Assembly: GCA_016748015.1 (NCBI GenBank)
Contig: JAAOMT010000028.1
Coordinates: 78,001-142,000, forward strand
Source: Geosiphon pyriformis
Taxonomy: Eukaryota; Glomeromycota; Glomeromycetes; Archaeosporales; Geosiphonaceae
Reading direction: 5' to 3'
DNA length: 64,000 nucleotides
The notes beneath the pieces were generated by a model. That model was not told the DNA's origin. It was given only the letters and a program-made list of their open reading frames with translations, and made no database searches. Of this stretch, positions 12,055 through 22,701 are shown piece after piece. The position numbers and the translations under genes were made by a program. How positions within the stretch are numbered: position 1 is the first letter of the stretch; each line of letters starts with the position of its first letter.

Positions 12055-12870
12055 TCAAAAAAAGCTCCAGTATTTGAATTTGAAGAAGAGAAAGAAATGC
12101 CACTTACTGAAACCTACATGGCTCTTGGATCACCATCCAATTGGGCTGAGGAAACAGAACAAGAGATTTTCAAAGAATCAAGAAGATGGAAGAAAGTTAG
12201 ATATTCTACACTAGAACCACAAAAAGAACCATCATACATTCCACTAAAATGCAAAGATTGCAAAAAGAAGCTTTCATCAATGGAAGCATGTATTTCTCCA
12301 AAAGAGGAATATGAAACTCATATCTGTTACTTTTGCAAAGCATGCCATAGAGAATGATTTGGATCTTCAAAAAGAAATAGAAAATAGAACAACACATCTT
12401 GCCTTATATGTAGAGATATGTTACCAGAAGAATGCAACTGGATTAATGTTGCAATGAGAAGAGAAGTATGTGATCAAATCTGTCAATATGCTCTATTAAT
12501 TTCGAAAAAAGTCAGAAGAGAAACACTATTTGATGCAGCATACAACAGTGCTCTTAATAAACTTTACCACTACCCTCATAATGCTAAAATGATTTTTGAC
12601 CTAGCAATGGCATTGATCAATGGAGCCACTCAAAAAGATGTCCGTCAAATGAAAGAAGCTGAATACATTGAGTATACCATGGAATTAGCTAGATTTGATT
12701 ATGAAGATGAAGCAGAAACATATTACCAAATTGCAAGCCACACATATCCGACCAAAGAAGCTCAAATTCAATGATTAGAGCAAATGAACATTCAATTGTG
12801 TGAAGAATACATCATGCCTTGTAATGACCAATGGTGTTTAGAATGCTATGCTCTTAGCATTCCTCTGCCA
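12055..12870 (+). pseudogene. Element 2 Cys-rich (zinc-ribbon-like) and helical domain
   Basis: Same frame as gag and protease. Cysteine pairs 'CKDCKKK' (about 12250), 'CYFCKAC' (about 12325) and 'CLIC' (about 12400) are followed by a mainly helical stretch ('SKKVRRETLFDAAYNSALNK', 'HYPHNAKMIFDLAMALINGA') and another cysteine group ending 'CLECYAL' (about 12840). Stops occur at 12355 and 12772, with a TAG between them. Element 1 has the same domain in the same place. No named family recognised; zinc binding is inferred from cysteine spacing only. Confidence 0.6.
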
Positions 12871-13630
12871 AATGAAAATGATGAAAATGAAATCGAATTT
12901 GGAGTATCTGAACAAGTAAAAAAACTACCAATCACCCCCATCTATCTCCTTGAAAAACAACCACCTCTACAACTTAAATATTTTAACAACTATGGCCAAG
13001 GAATCAGACCAGAAAAAGCACACGAAATTGATGCCAGATATGATCTAAAATACCTAGGAAAAGATACTTTGGTTCTTCAACCAAAGTCTTTGACAAAAAT
13101 CAATCTCAAAATTGCTCTTAAAATTCCACCTGGAACAATGATTCAAATTGCCTCCAGATTATTATTGGCAAGCAAAAGAATCAATATTAGAGGAGGAGTT
13201 ATAGATGCAGGATACACTGGAGACATTACCATCATATTACAGAATGAGACAGACAAACCATTTAAAATTGAACATGCTGAAAAAATTGCTTAAGCAATTT
13301 ACTTACCCTTAATCAACATTTCAGGTTTACAATTAGTAAACAACAGAGAACAATTGGAAAAAAGTGAAAAAGGAACTCAAGGTTTTGGTTCAACTGGACG
13401 ATTTACAGTTCCAGTAAACATAGCTCTTAATACACAAAATGAATCTCACCAGATTCTTCAACTTCCTCAGCCAATTACCATTTCACCTTTTGGAGAACAT
13501 CACGAAATTTACACTTGCTCAAAACCCACCACTACACAACAAATCTTTGAATCCAATGAACAAATCTGTTTGAAGCATGAAATCTCAATTCCAAACATTT
13601 ATATTCCCAAAGGAATAAAAAAATTTTGAG
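12871..13630 (+). pseudogene. Element 2 dUTPase domain
   Basis: Five dUTPase motifs in order: 'DARYDL' (about 13030), 'IASRLLLASKR' (about 13147, where the family has RSSLA), 'GVIDAGYTGDI' (about 13197), 'AEKIA-AI' with a TAA at 13291 in place of the usual Gln, and 'GFGSTGRF' (13381-13404). The arrangement and spacing fit the trimeric dUTPase fold at about 140 residues. It lies upstream of RT in the same frame as protease. A Tyr replaced the second motif-3 Asp/Tyr pair only partly, so the catalytic Asp of motif 3 ('IDAGY') is still there. Confidence 0.85.
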
Positions 13631-15243
13631 TCACATTCTACAACCCCAATAATTACTCTATTGTCTTATTAAACAAACTGGAGATTGGAATCATACACAG
13701 CAATATTTTTCAAGATGAAAACCCTCAAATTGTTTCTAATTTCATCGAAATTGTAAGGCACACTCTATTCCCAAATCCAAATATCATTCCCACTACTGAA
13801 AACTACCACTTTTTGAAAGAAAAACTCTCTCGAATTAACATGGGTCCCTTAGAATCTCAACAACAAAGACAATTGAAACAATTGATAGCTGAATTTGCAG
13901 ATATATTTGCAAAAGACAACAATGACCTGGGAAAAACGGATATGGTTCAACATCAGATCCATACAGGAGATGCTTCACCAAAACATTAGCAAGCTTACAG
14001 AGTGCCACTTGCTAGCCACCAATTCATCAGAGAAGAAGTCCAGAGAATGCTCAATAACGGATTGATTCAACCATTAAGAAGTCTTTGGGCTTCACCAGTA
14101 GTCCTTGTCAAAAAGAAAAATGGAAAAATCAGATTTTGTGTTGACTATTGCCAAGTAAACAGTATGACAATTGGAGATGCCTACTCTTTTCCAAGAATTG
14201 ATAACATGCTAGATGCTCTAGAAAAAGCCAAGTTCTTCTCAATTTTAGACTTGGAAAGTAGATACTAACAAGTCGAAATGGACCCAAAAGACTGACCCAA
14301 AACAGCATTTACCATCCAGGGAGAAAACTATGAGTTCAATATTATGTCTTTTGGACTTTGCAATGCACCAGCAACATTTCAGCGACTCATGGATGTTGTA
14401 TATGAAGGGTTCTTATGGCAATCAGTAGTTGTCTATCTTGATAACACTGATGTATACTCATCAAGCTTTAAGACTCATTTTATCCACCTGTGAGAAGTTT
14501 TTCAACAATTATGGAAAGCAGAATTGAAGTTAAACATTGAAAAATATCACTTTGGAAAAACAAGCTTAATTTTTTTTGAACACATTGTTAGCAAAGATGA
14601 AGTCAAACCAAATCCAGGAACAATCAGTGCTGTCAAAAACTTTCAAACCCCCAAAAATACCACAGAACTAAGAAGATTTGTAGGATTAGCCTCTTACTAT
14701 TGAAAATTCATCAAAAGATTCTCAGAAATTGCCAAACCACTCAATTATCTTACCAATAAAAATGTGCCATACAAATAAACTGAAGAACAACAAAAAGCAT
14801 TTGAAACTCTCAAAACAAAACTGACAACAGCCCCAGTTCTTGCTTACCCAGACTTCAACAAACGATTTCAATTAGCCACTAATGCTTCACACATAGCATT
14901 TGGTGCCATCTTATCACAAGTAAATGAAAATGGGCAAAAACAAGTTATTGCTTATGCTAATAGAACACTCAAACCAACAGAACTAAAATATGGCTCAACT
15001 GAATTAGAAGCTGCCACAGTTATTTGAGCTCTTAAACATTTTCAACAATATCTAAAGAATGAAAAAGAATTTGACATAATAACAGACAACATTGGCTTCA
15101 AATGGCTCAATAAAAAGAAAACTGAACAAAGTGCCAAACAGTCTCAATGGAATGACTTCCTAGCAGACTACAGATATATTGTACACCACAAACCAGGAAA
15201 ACTATATATCAATGTTAATAGCCTCTCAAAAATGAGACAAGAT
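13631..15243 (+). pseudogene. Element 2 reverse transcriptase and RNase H
   Basis: Continues the same frame. RT blocks are 'IREEVQRML', 'SPVVLVKKKNGKIRFCVDY', 'FSILDLESRY', 'FGLCNAPATFQRLMD' and 'VVYLDNTDVY', in which the second Asp of YLDD is Asn. The connection 'NTTELRRFVGLASYY' follows, then RNase H 'FQLATNASHIAFGAILSQ' (family DAS, here NAS), 'STELEAATVI' and 'IITDNIGFKWL'. Stops lie at 13987 (TAG), 14266 (TAA), 14293 (TGA), 15025 (TGA, at a Trp position in 'AVIWAL') and others. These changes show the polymerase is dead. Confidence 0.87.
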
Positions 15244-15304
15244 TAATACCAACAACAAATTCCACCACAACTTACCAACCTACCAACAAAATAACCAAAC
15301 AAGA

Positions 15305-16687
15305 ATGGATCCCAGAAATTACAATCTTAAAAATTATTTGGAGACCCTTACTATGTTAGAAAACTGGTCTCCAAGTAAAAAACATCGTTTACAACATCAA
15401 TTAAAACAATATTTTATACACCAAAACAAAATTTATTATAAAAATCACAGAAATCCAAACTAACTATTCAGATTAGTACAAAAGAATGAAAAAGAAACAA
15501 TTTTATACAACATGCACACAGATCCGTTTTCAGCACACTTGGGAAGAGATGGAACAATTCAAAGAACTCTTAAATATTATTTTTGGCCTCACATGCAAAA
15601 AAACATTCGAGAATATATAGAATCTTGTGATAGTTGTCAAAGAAGAGAAGAAACTCACTCCACAGAACCTTTAAATCCAATCAAAGTTGGACAATCTTTT
15701 GACAGAGTTGGAATTGATTTAGTCGGACCATTACCTATCACAACCCAAGAAAATTGCTATATTGTAGTAGTAGTAGATTATCTTACCAAATGGCCTGAAG
15801 CTAGAGCCATTCAAACAGCAAATGCAAAATCAGTAGCAAATTTCATTTATGAAGACATTATTTGTAGACATAGATACCCAATTAAACTTTTATCTGATCA
15901 AGGAACACATTTTGTAAACAACTTGATACAAAAAATTTGTGAATAGTTCAATGTCAAAAGACCTCTATTATCATCTTATCACCCTCAAACAAATGGACTT
16001 GTAGAACGTTTCAACAGAACATTGTGAGAATTTCTAGCCAAAGTCTTAACAGACTTTAAGCAGGAATGAGATATCTTTATTTCATTAGTGTTACTAGCAT
16101 ACAAAACGCTAAAACAAAATACTACAAAACACATAACATTTGATCTTACTTATGGAAGGACAGCAATATTACCAATTAATTTCACAGTGGAAACATACTC
16201 AGTGCAACCAATCAATGAAAAAAACTTTCAAAAAACACTCCAAAAAAGGGTCTACACTCTTCTTAGTACACTGGAAGGAAAAAGAAAAATAGCAACAACT
16301 CATATTAAACATTTCCAAGCTCAACAAAAAGAAAGACATGACAACAAATTACCACCTATTACTAACAAATTTAAAGTTGGAAATAAAGTTCTCTTACACA
16401 GAACTAAGACTGAAAAACAATGGAATAAGAAATTTGAAAACAAATGAGATGAACCATTTTATATTCACGAAATTCTAGGCAATAGATTATACAAGTTAAG
16501 ACTTGATGATAAAATACTAGCAAAAGTTGCACATGGAGACAGATTGAAACACTATCATTCCAAAAACAATCCTGAACCATTAATTCCACAAATTGGTACA
16601 CATTCCTCTTTAATTAATCCTGAAGATATTCCCTGAAATTTAGAACCAATAATTATAATAGAACAACAACCAAACTTGAACACTTAA
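15305..16687 (+). pseudogene. Element 2 integrase
   Basis: In a different frame from RT. It can be followed from an ATG at 15305 ('MDPRNYNLKNYLETLTML'). The HHCC zinc finger is 'HTDPFSAHLG' ... 'CDSCQRR' (15515-15645). The catalytic core has D ('VGIDLVGPLP'), D ('LLSDQGTHF') and E ('LVERFNRT'), so the D,D,E triad is intact. The C-terminal part 'FKVGNKVLLHRTKTEKQWNKKF' resembles the gypsy GPY/F-type region. Stops include a TAA near 15460, TAG at 15944 and four TGA codons, the last two near 16445 and 16636. It would insert the cDNA; the observed 4-bp duplications would be its signature. Confidence 0.85.
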
Positions 16688-16874
16688 ATTTTACAATAAT
16701 TCTTTAATAAAAACACAAAAACAAAAATAGTAAATAATTACAAAAAACATCCAAACCCAAAAACAAATAAAAACTCCATATCCAAAAAATAATTTTCTTT
16801 ATTCTTTCTTTTTATAATTAGTCAATTTTATCATGATTATTCCCTGAAATATTCAACAAATATCCCAAAAGTTA

Positions 16875-17540
16875 ATGTTAGCCTTGAAAACACTTCCTGA
16901 CTTATCTATAACAATTAATAGAAGTCAAATTAATTACATTCAGAAAAAAATCACAGCCCTAGTAGCAAATCATTCACAGAACTATCACCTCTATAGAAAA
17001 AAAACAAGAAGCCACTTTGAAAATAGGTTACTAAGACTTTTAAAGCAAGCACTAGAAGAAAATCTTTTAATTGCCCCTATGGACATTCCATCAAATGCTA
17101 CAATGCAACAAAAACTTCTACTACTTCTCAATAAACAGAACAATGAACACACTCCTATTTATAAATACTTTCATATTGGAAAGACACTTTATGAACGAAA
17201 ACTGGAACTTGAAGCAACAAATTTCACTTCTGAAGCTATACAAAAACAAATCCACAATGAATTCAAAACAGCAGCTGGACCAACAAACACTTGCTACAAA
17301 CTTAGAGCAGCTTTTAGACTCTATGATTTGTTTAATACTTGTGAAAATGTTCTACAAAATCCAATACTGCAACCAATGAAAGTCCAATACATTAGCAAAC
17401 TCACAGAACTGAAATTTCAACAATTTTCAGACCAGATTACTTCAATTATTTTGGATTACTATCTCAATATTACAGATAGTGCTTGGATTTTGATGAAACT
17501 CAGTCTTGAGGAGGAGATTATGTTACCAATAGAATTTTAG
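16875..17540 (+). CDS. Conserved extra 3' ORF of the gypsy family, unknown function
   Basis: Open for 221 codons, the longest intact frame in element 2, and in a third frame relative to pol and integrase. It ends 20 bp inside the 3' LTR and overlaps the polypurine tract. It is rich in Lys, Leu, Gln and Asn, mostly helical in character, with no signal peptide or membrane segment, so it does not look like an envelope protein. A homologous C-terminal part is in element 1 (4558-4770, minus) and a longer decayed copy at 57090-57720 (minus). The shared core is 'QYI-KLTELKFQQF-DQI--II'. I recognise no family. It sits where env or antisense ORFs lie in other LTR elements, but position alone says nothing about its role. 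Confidence 0.6.
   Translation: MLALKTLPDLSITINRSQINYIQKKITALVANHSQNYHLYRKKTRSHFENRLLRLLKQALEENLLIAPMDIPSNATMQQKLLLLLNKQNNEHTPIYKYFHIGKTLYERKLELEATNFTSEAIQKQIHNEFKTAAGPTNTCYKLRAAFRLYDLFNTCENVLQNPILQPMKVQYISKLTELKFQQFSDQITSIILDYYLNITDSAWILMKLSLEEEIMLPIEF
17508..17517 (+). other. Polypurine tract of element 2
   Basis: GAGGAGGAGA, three bases before the TGTTA of the 3' LTR. The same place in the third copy (minus strand, 57090-57105) reads CTTAAAAAAAGATTA, an A-rich decayed version. Confidence 0.75.
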
Positions 17541-18468
17541 CTATTAATTAGCATGAAATTACCCTTATAATTCCTATAATTAATTAGTACATTAATATCA
17601 TTTCAAATTATCATTTATTATTTAATCAATTATTACATATCATGATTCAATTAAAATAATCTAATTAGTATAACAGAAAGTAGGATGATCAAATTACACA
17701 ATACTCTGAACTTTGTAACATTCTAAAATTCGCCGAAATTTACAGAAATTCGCCGAAATTATGAATAGTTCATCCAAATTAATTAATAGTTCAGCAAAAT
17801 AACTTGTAGTTCATCAAAATGTATCTTTAGTTCACCAAAATTTGAGCAAAGAGAAAAAGTGCAAGTTTATAGACTAGTACTACAACAAGTTGTATAAAAG
17901 AAGAGCTTTTTTTTTCAAGAAAATGTATCTTACTTTAGATTTATCACTTAAAACCATTCCTACATACACAAAAAAAAATAAATATCAAATAATTTGAAAA
18001 ACCAAATTCTTTAATTATTGCACTTAGAAAATCCTTAAAACCCAACTAACATTTTGAAATTAATTAGCTACCAATTTCAGTAAACTGTTAGTGATTCTAG
18101 GCCTGGATAGAAAACGTTTCCTTTAATAAAATCCTATTTCTTTTATATTTCTTTTATTTTTCTTTCTTTTCTTATTACAATCATTAGGGTAGTCTACAGA
18201 CAAGATTCCTGTAGAAGAGTTGACTTTCACAACAAAGTAACTACACATTTTTAGTGAGCTTCCAAACAAGCAATTCCTGAAAAAGAGTTGACATTTACTA
18301 CAACATAACTACATAAAATAACTGGCAAGGAATTGGCCATTCCACTTATAAATCCAGCAGTTCAAATTATAGGAGATAATTTGAAAATAAATTCAGTTAT
18401 TGGAGGTTCAACTACTTCTAGAAAACGTTATAACATTCAAGAAAAGAGACCAAAAACCTCCAGTAACA
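17521..18468 (+). repeat. 3' LTR of element 2
   Basis: 948 bp, TGTTA at 17521-17525 and TAACA at 18464-18468, followed at once by CCAT and the rest of element 1 gag. Confidence 0.92.
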
Positions 18469-20617
18469 CCATATACATAACAGGACATTTTTTGTCCAAT
18501 ATTGCTCTATTGAACATAGCCTCATTTTTCTCTAATTCAAAAGGAAAAATAGCTGCGAGACTGCTATCTTCAGTGGCAACTGCTGGTGGTATTTTTTGGC
18601 TCAATTTGTTGGAGGAATTTTCAGTTCTGTTTATGTTTCTACTATTATTGTTTTTGATGATCAGATTTTCTGGTATATTAAGATAAGTTTGTTGATAATT
18701 TTGGTAGTTTAGATTGGTTTGCTAACTGGTTCTAATGCAGTTTGGATTCCTCTGAACCAATGTGTTCTGGTTCCACATGGGCTGATTTCAGAGCTCAGGA
18801 TGCCAATTTGGGTTGGCTATTATGGACTGTTGTTAGTAAGTTTCTTGATTTTAATACATGGTGGGATATTAGCATGGTATTGGTGTGTACTGGTTTCTGG
18901 GCATTTGGGGTGGCATGTAATAATTATTTTCACATGCTTTCTGCATTATTTGTGTTCAATATTGACTAATCAAATGTCTTATGCATTTGCAAAAATGGCA
19001 GGCACATATTTCTGTTCTGAATTTCTGGTGTGATGAGCAATTATTTTGACTGTTGCTGACTTCCTGGCTGCATCTTTGAAGTGGTTGGTAGGTATTTCTT
19101 TTTGAATCCGGAATGAGGTAACTTTCTATTTTCTTAGAAAGTTCCTCCCCTAATTGAGTTACTCTTTTCTCTAATGTTTTTGTCTTATTTTTTTCCATTA
19201 CTATGTTAATCATTTGACTATGATTAGCTTTTTTCTCAGCCGATTCAAAAGCTCTGACAAATGTAATGACTTCTGGTAAGAAATTAAAGTGGGCAGAGTG
19301 TACTCTTCCTAAAATACTGCTTTTTAATTCTCTAATAAACTGATTTAAAACCTGAGGATCAGTGTAGTATCCTTGTTTAATTGCTTCAATCTGATAGTGA
19401 ATTCGATTGAATCAAGTAAGATATTGGGTGACAGTTTTACCAGTATCTTGCTTGATAGTATTGAATTTGTTTTGTAGTTGGATTATGGTGTTTGGGTCGC
19501 TAAAATACTCCAGGAGTGCATTTTTAAATTTGGCAAAGCTTATGGGTTTTGTTTCCAGACTTTGATACCACAAGTTGGCTGTGCCTTTCAGGAAGAAAAG
19601 TAATGTTTGAATTGCTCTTTGGTCACTCCAGTTATTTGCCTGGATGGCTTTTTGTACTTCTCTGAGCCATGTGTATATGTCCATTTTTTTTTCCTCTTCT
19701 GAGAAATCTGTTAGTCTTGTGATGTATGATATGGCCATTTTGTTGCCGTTTTCTGCTGGTGGGCTTATTGGTCTAAGAAAAAGTGGGATGATATTTCCTT
19801 GAGCATTTCTAAAGGTGGCTTCCTTTATATTCAGTTTTTTTTCTTGATCATAAGTTTTTTGGTTTCTGGACTGGCTGCTTGTTCCAGTGACCAGTCTTGT
19901 GATTGTTTTTTTGCTGGTCTTTTTTTTGGATTCCAATTCAGACTCCTCTTCATGGTTTTCAAACTCTGTTCCGAATTTTGGCTGAAAAAGAGGGTTTTGA
20001 AATAGTGATGAATATTCTTCTGTAATTGGTATGTCTCCCTAGTTACGTTGTTTAATTTTATCAATATAACTAAGAGTTTTTGGTGTTTGTGGAGTTGATG
20101 TTGATGATGATACAGCTCCTAATGGAATTTGTATCTTATTTTTTGGTAAAAAATGGTATGATTTATTTTCTGGTGAATAAATACATTGTTTTTTTATTGA
20201 TTGAGTAACAGTGTTCTTTGGTGTTTGAGCAAGTGTTCCTAGTTTTTGCTGGTTACTTTCCTGATTAGTTTCTAATTTTTTTTTGGTTTTGTTGGCACAT
20301 TCCCTAGTGTTTCCTGTGAATATTAGAAAATTTTTGTTGGCGTATTGCTCAATTTCTCGATAGATTTTGACAATAGTTGCAGCTATTACTGCTACTTCCT
20401 TTGTAATGTATTGTGATAATTCTCTATACAATCCAAGTTTTGCATTATGTAGTTCTTCTTTCTTTCTTATATGATAATTTATTCTGGCATTGATATAATA
20501 AATGAGAGCAGATTCTGCTGGACAACACCCTTCTGGTAATCCAAGATTACTTTGATTTTGTGTGTAAATAGCATGGCAGAATTCAAGAACAGTAAGATTA
20601 GGAGTTTTTGTTGCCAC
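18469..20617 (-). pseudogene. Element 1 Gag polyprotein
   Basis: Minus-strand gag with an ATG at 20617 ('MATKTPNLTVLEFCHAIYTQ'), 83 bp inside the 5' LTR. The capsid domain is at 19800-19412 ('DIYTWLREVQKAIQANNW', 'LLFFLKGTANLWYQSLE', 'NALLEYFSDPNTIIQLQ'). A decayed zinc knuckle 'CACHFCKCIRHLISQY' lies at about 19010-18956, where CCHC positions are partly lost. The last part before the insertion ends 'IFPFELEKNEAMF', matching 'IFPFEFEANESLF' of element 2. The first 190 residues do not resemble element 2, so the two gag N-termini have diverged or been exchanged. Confidence 0.8.
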
Positions 20618-20699
20618 TTTTGTTTTTTCCTTTTTAGCAATGAATTATTGCTAATTATTATTTCTTTTTTGATTTTCTTTCCTTGTAGGGTTTACTAAA

Positions 20700-21575
20700 T
20701 GTTACAGAATGGTTTTCTTGGTATATTTAATTGCTAATATCTTGTCTTAATTGCAATCAGTCTCTTGTGAGTTCCTTAATTCTATTTGTGTGATAATATC
20801 ACTGTTATACTGAAGGCTTTTTCTTTAATATCGTGATGTAAGTTATTTCTCAATTCCTGATTGTTGTATGTGTTTATGTATTCTTTCTCAAAGGCTGAAC
20901 TGAAATCTACCTGCTGTTTGGGGTCTTCTTTAAGGCTATCCTTGCAATTGCCTAGTGTGTTTTTCTAATCTAAAAACACGGAATATTAATGGCCTTTAGC
21001 ACTTTTTCTAATTCTCCCTATTCAGTTTTTATCAATTAGTAGTTATGTAAATAATCTTGATCAGGGATTATTCTTCCAAGAAATTCAACTGATGAATAAT
21101 AGTTTCATTCAATAATTAACACAAGTGAGTTTCTTACTATTTTAAGAGTTGTGATAATTCAGTTTTAAATATTCTTTTTTATTTCTTTTTGATTTAAAGG
21201 TTTCTTGAGATATTTAATTTAAAGACACAATTTAAAGTGGAGTTTGTTAGATAAATTGGATCTATTGCTTGATAAGTTATGATTTTTATTATTTGATTGA
21301 CTTTTCTTAATATTAAAGCTACTGTATATATACATATTTGTAGTTCTACAAGAAAACACATTGTAATACTTTTTTTTTGATATTTCAATCTGGTGTTTGC
21401 TGCTATCACCAGTTGGTGTTAGCTGCTATTGTGAACTGGTGCTTGCCACTATCACAAAATGATGTTTTGCTATTATGTTAATCATTATCTTTCTAAGATT
21501 ATTACTGTGCTATATTATGATTGAATAGTTTATATTATTTTTATAATTCTTTTGCTAAATTCTTAAATCATAACA
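20700..21575 (-). repeat. 5' LTR of element 1
   Basis: 876 bp partner of 3669-4544, with identical length and identical terminal pentamers. The two LTRs differ at visibly more positions than those of element 2, in keeping with element 1 being older. Confidence 0.88.
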
Positions 21576-21827
21576 AAGTATAGAATTTATAAATTAACAG
21601 ATAGCTTACCAAAAAAGCATAACTGCCAAAATAAACCAGCCACCATACTGAAAAAAATTTAATAGAATACTTATTCCAAGAAACTACTAAAACAACCATT
21701 AAATCTCTGTTTATTATACAAAAGACTTAACTAAAACTTTCAGATATTACCAATCTTATTCAAATTATTAAACACCAAGTTATAAGTTTATTATTTGTTT
21801 TCAAATCCCAAATAATCATCTGTAACA
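21576..21827 (+). repeat. Solo LTR, family LTR-B, copy 2, right part
   Basis: Continuation of 3058-3668 after element 1. It ends TAACA at 21823-21827, and the last segment 'CACCAAGTTATAAGTTTATTATTTG' matches copy 3 near 23540. GCAC follows, against GTAC before the left part. Confidence 0.75.
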
Positions 21828-22701
21828 GCACTTTATAGCTATCTGAAAGACCAAAATCTGTTATTACCTTGTTGATTTTGTCTGTATATATGTTACCAAA
21901 AAATTAACAAATTTGTTACACATTTTAATATGTCTTAAACTAGTTTGTAAGTAATGCTATTTAACTGAATTATATGTTTTGTACATATTTTACAAAACTA
22001 ACTAAAACTCTCAATCTTTTTTTAGAGCATTTTTTATTATAAAACTAATAACAAACACAAAAGACTGGATTAATATATTCTTTAAAACTAAAAAATTGTT
22101 ATTATAAAAAATGTCAAACTTGCTATATACAGAAAAAATCTGATCAAAAAAGATCTTAAACAAAATTTTTTTAGCTGTTTTAATTAATACAATAGATTGA
22201 ATATTTGTTAAGACATTTTTTCAATCATAAAACTTAAAAATCATTAAAGCCTATGTCTTTTTCCAAAAAACTGAAACATTACTAAGAAACAAACACAAAT
22301 TAAACAAATTCAGAAAACACTTTATTATAGTCTTACTATAACACTTCTAAAGTTTATTTGATATATTAGACAGCTCAGCAGCTTTGTCATCAGACAGATT
22401 ATTAATAACCAGAATTAATTTCTCTAATTTAATCTTATTCATAACTTCAGAAAATACATTATTATCTATATAGATTAAGAGCAAATATTGACAATATTAA
22501 GGATTAAACAGCTTTTGAAGCATAACTTTTTTTCTTATATACTCTTTTATTATCATATTAATCTTATTTTTTACTTTATTTGGCTCTAAAACCAATTTTT
22601 TTTTAATTGTTAAGTAATCTAAAATAATCTTGCAAAAAGATTATTCTAAAATATTTCTAATTATTTGCACCTTATTTAAGCAAAAATTTTTTATATACTG
22701 C
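21828..22701 (-). pseudogene. LINE-1 ORF2 fragment: N-terminal half of reverse transcriptase
   Basis: Minus strand, frames shifting at several points. It begins 'VYKKFLLNKVQIIRNILE', continues 'KIILDYLTIKKKLVLEPNKV' (family 'VVLDHLVV-DELVLEP') and reaches 'LVLQNMYKTYNSVK', the LINE RT block that normally reads 'LVLQDMRKAYDSVGW'. It ends with 'NKVITDFGLSDSYKV' at 21830. The text resumes in the fragment at 3057. Much of the rest is stop-ridden. Confidence 0.75.

Larger units (their letters stand above)
8606..18468 (+). mobile_element. Ty3/gypsy LTR retrotransposon, element 2 (structurally complete)
   Basis: 9863-bp plus-strand element with a 970-bp 5' LTR (8606-9575) and a 948-bp 3' LTR (17521-18468), TGTTA/TAACA ends, and an exact 4-bp target duplication CCAT (8602-8605 and 18469-18472). 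Gag, protease, Cys-rich domain, dUTPase, RT and RNase H follow one another in a single reading frame from about 9592 to 15243. Integrase lies in a second frame (15305-16687) and an extra 3' ORF in a third (16875-17540). In-frame stops, plus YLDN in place of YLDD in RT, show it is inactive. It sits in the protease region of element 1, so it is the younger of the two. Confidence 0.92.
3669..21575 (-). mobile_element. Ty3/gypsy LTR retrotransposon, element 1 (split by element 2)
   Basis: Minus-strand LTR retrotransposon. The 5' LTR is 20700-21575 and the 3' LTR 3669-4544; both are 876 bp and both start TGTTA and end TAACA. The order of remnants is gag (20617 down to 18469), protease, Cys-rich domain, dUTPase, RT, RNase H, a stub of integrase and the end of an extra 3' ORF. 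Element 2 (8606-18468) sits inside, splitting the protease region. Without it the element would be about 8.0 kb. Flanking tetramers are GAGT (3665-3668) and AAGT (21576-21579), a one-mismatch target duplication. It is clearly inactive: most domains carry stops, and most of integrase is gone. Confidence 0.88.

Noticed and set aside
10684-16640. Many TGA codons at expected Trp positions, suggesting TGA is read as Trp
   Set aside because: Host genes here (MBF1, the golgin) end in TGA and use TGG for Trp, and the elements also carry TAA and TAG stops. Decay explains it better than a changed code.
16875-17540. 3' ORF as a retroviral-type envelope gene
   Set aside because: Position fits, but there is no signal peptide, membrane segment or cleavage site. 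Left as unknown.
18333-19033. Plus-strand frames of 117 and 104 codons with hydrophobic runs
   Set aside because: They run from the element 2 LTR into the antisense strand of element 1 gag. Antisense shadows, not genes.
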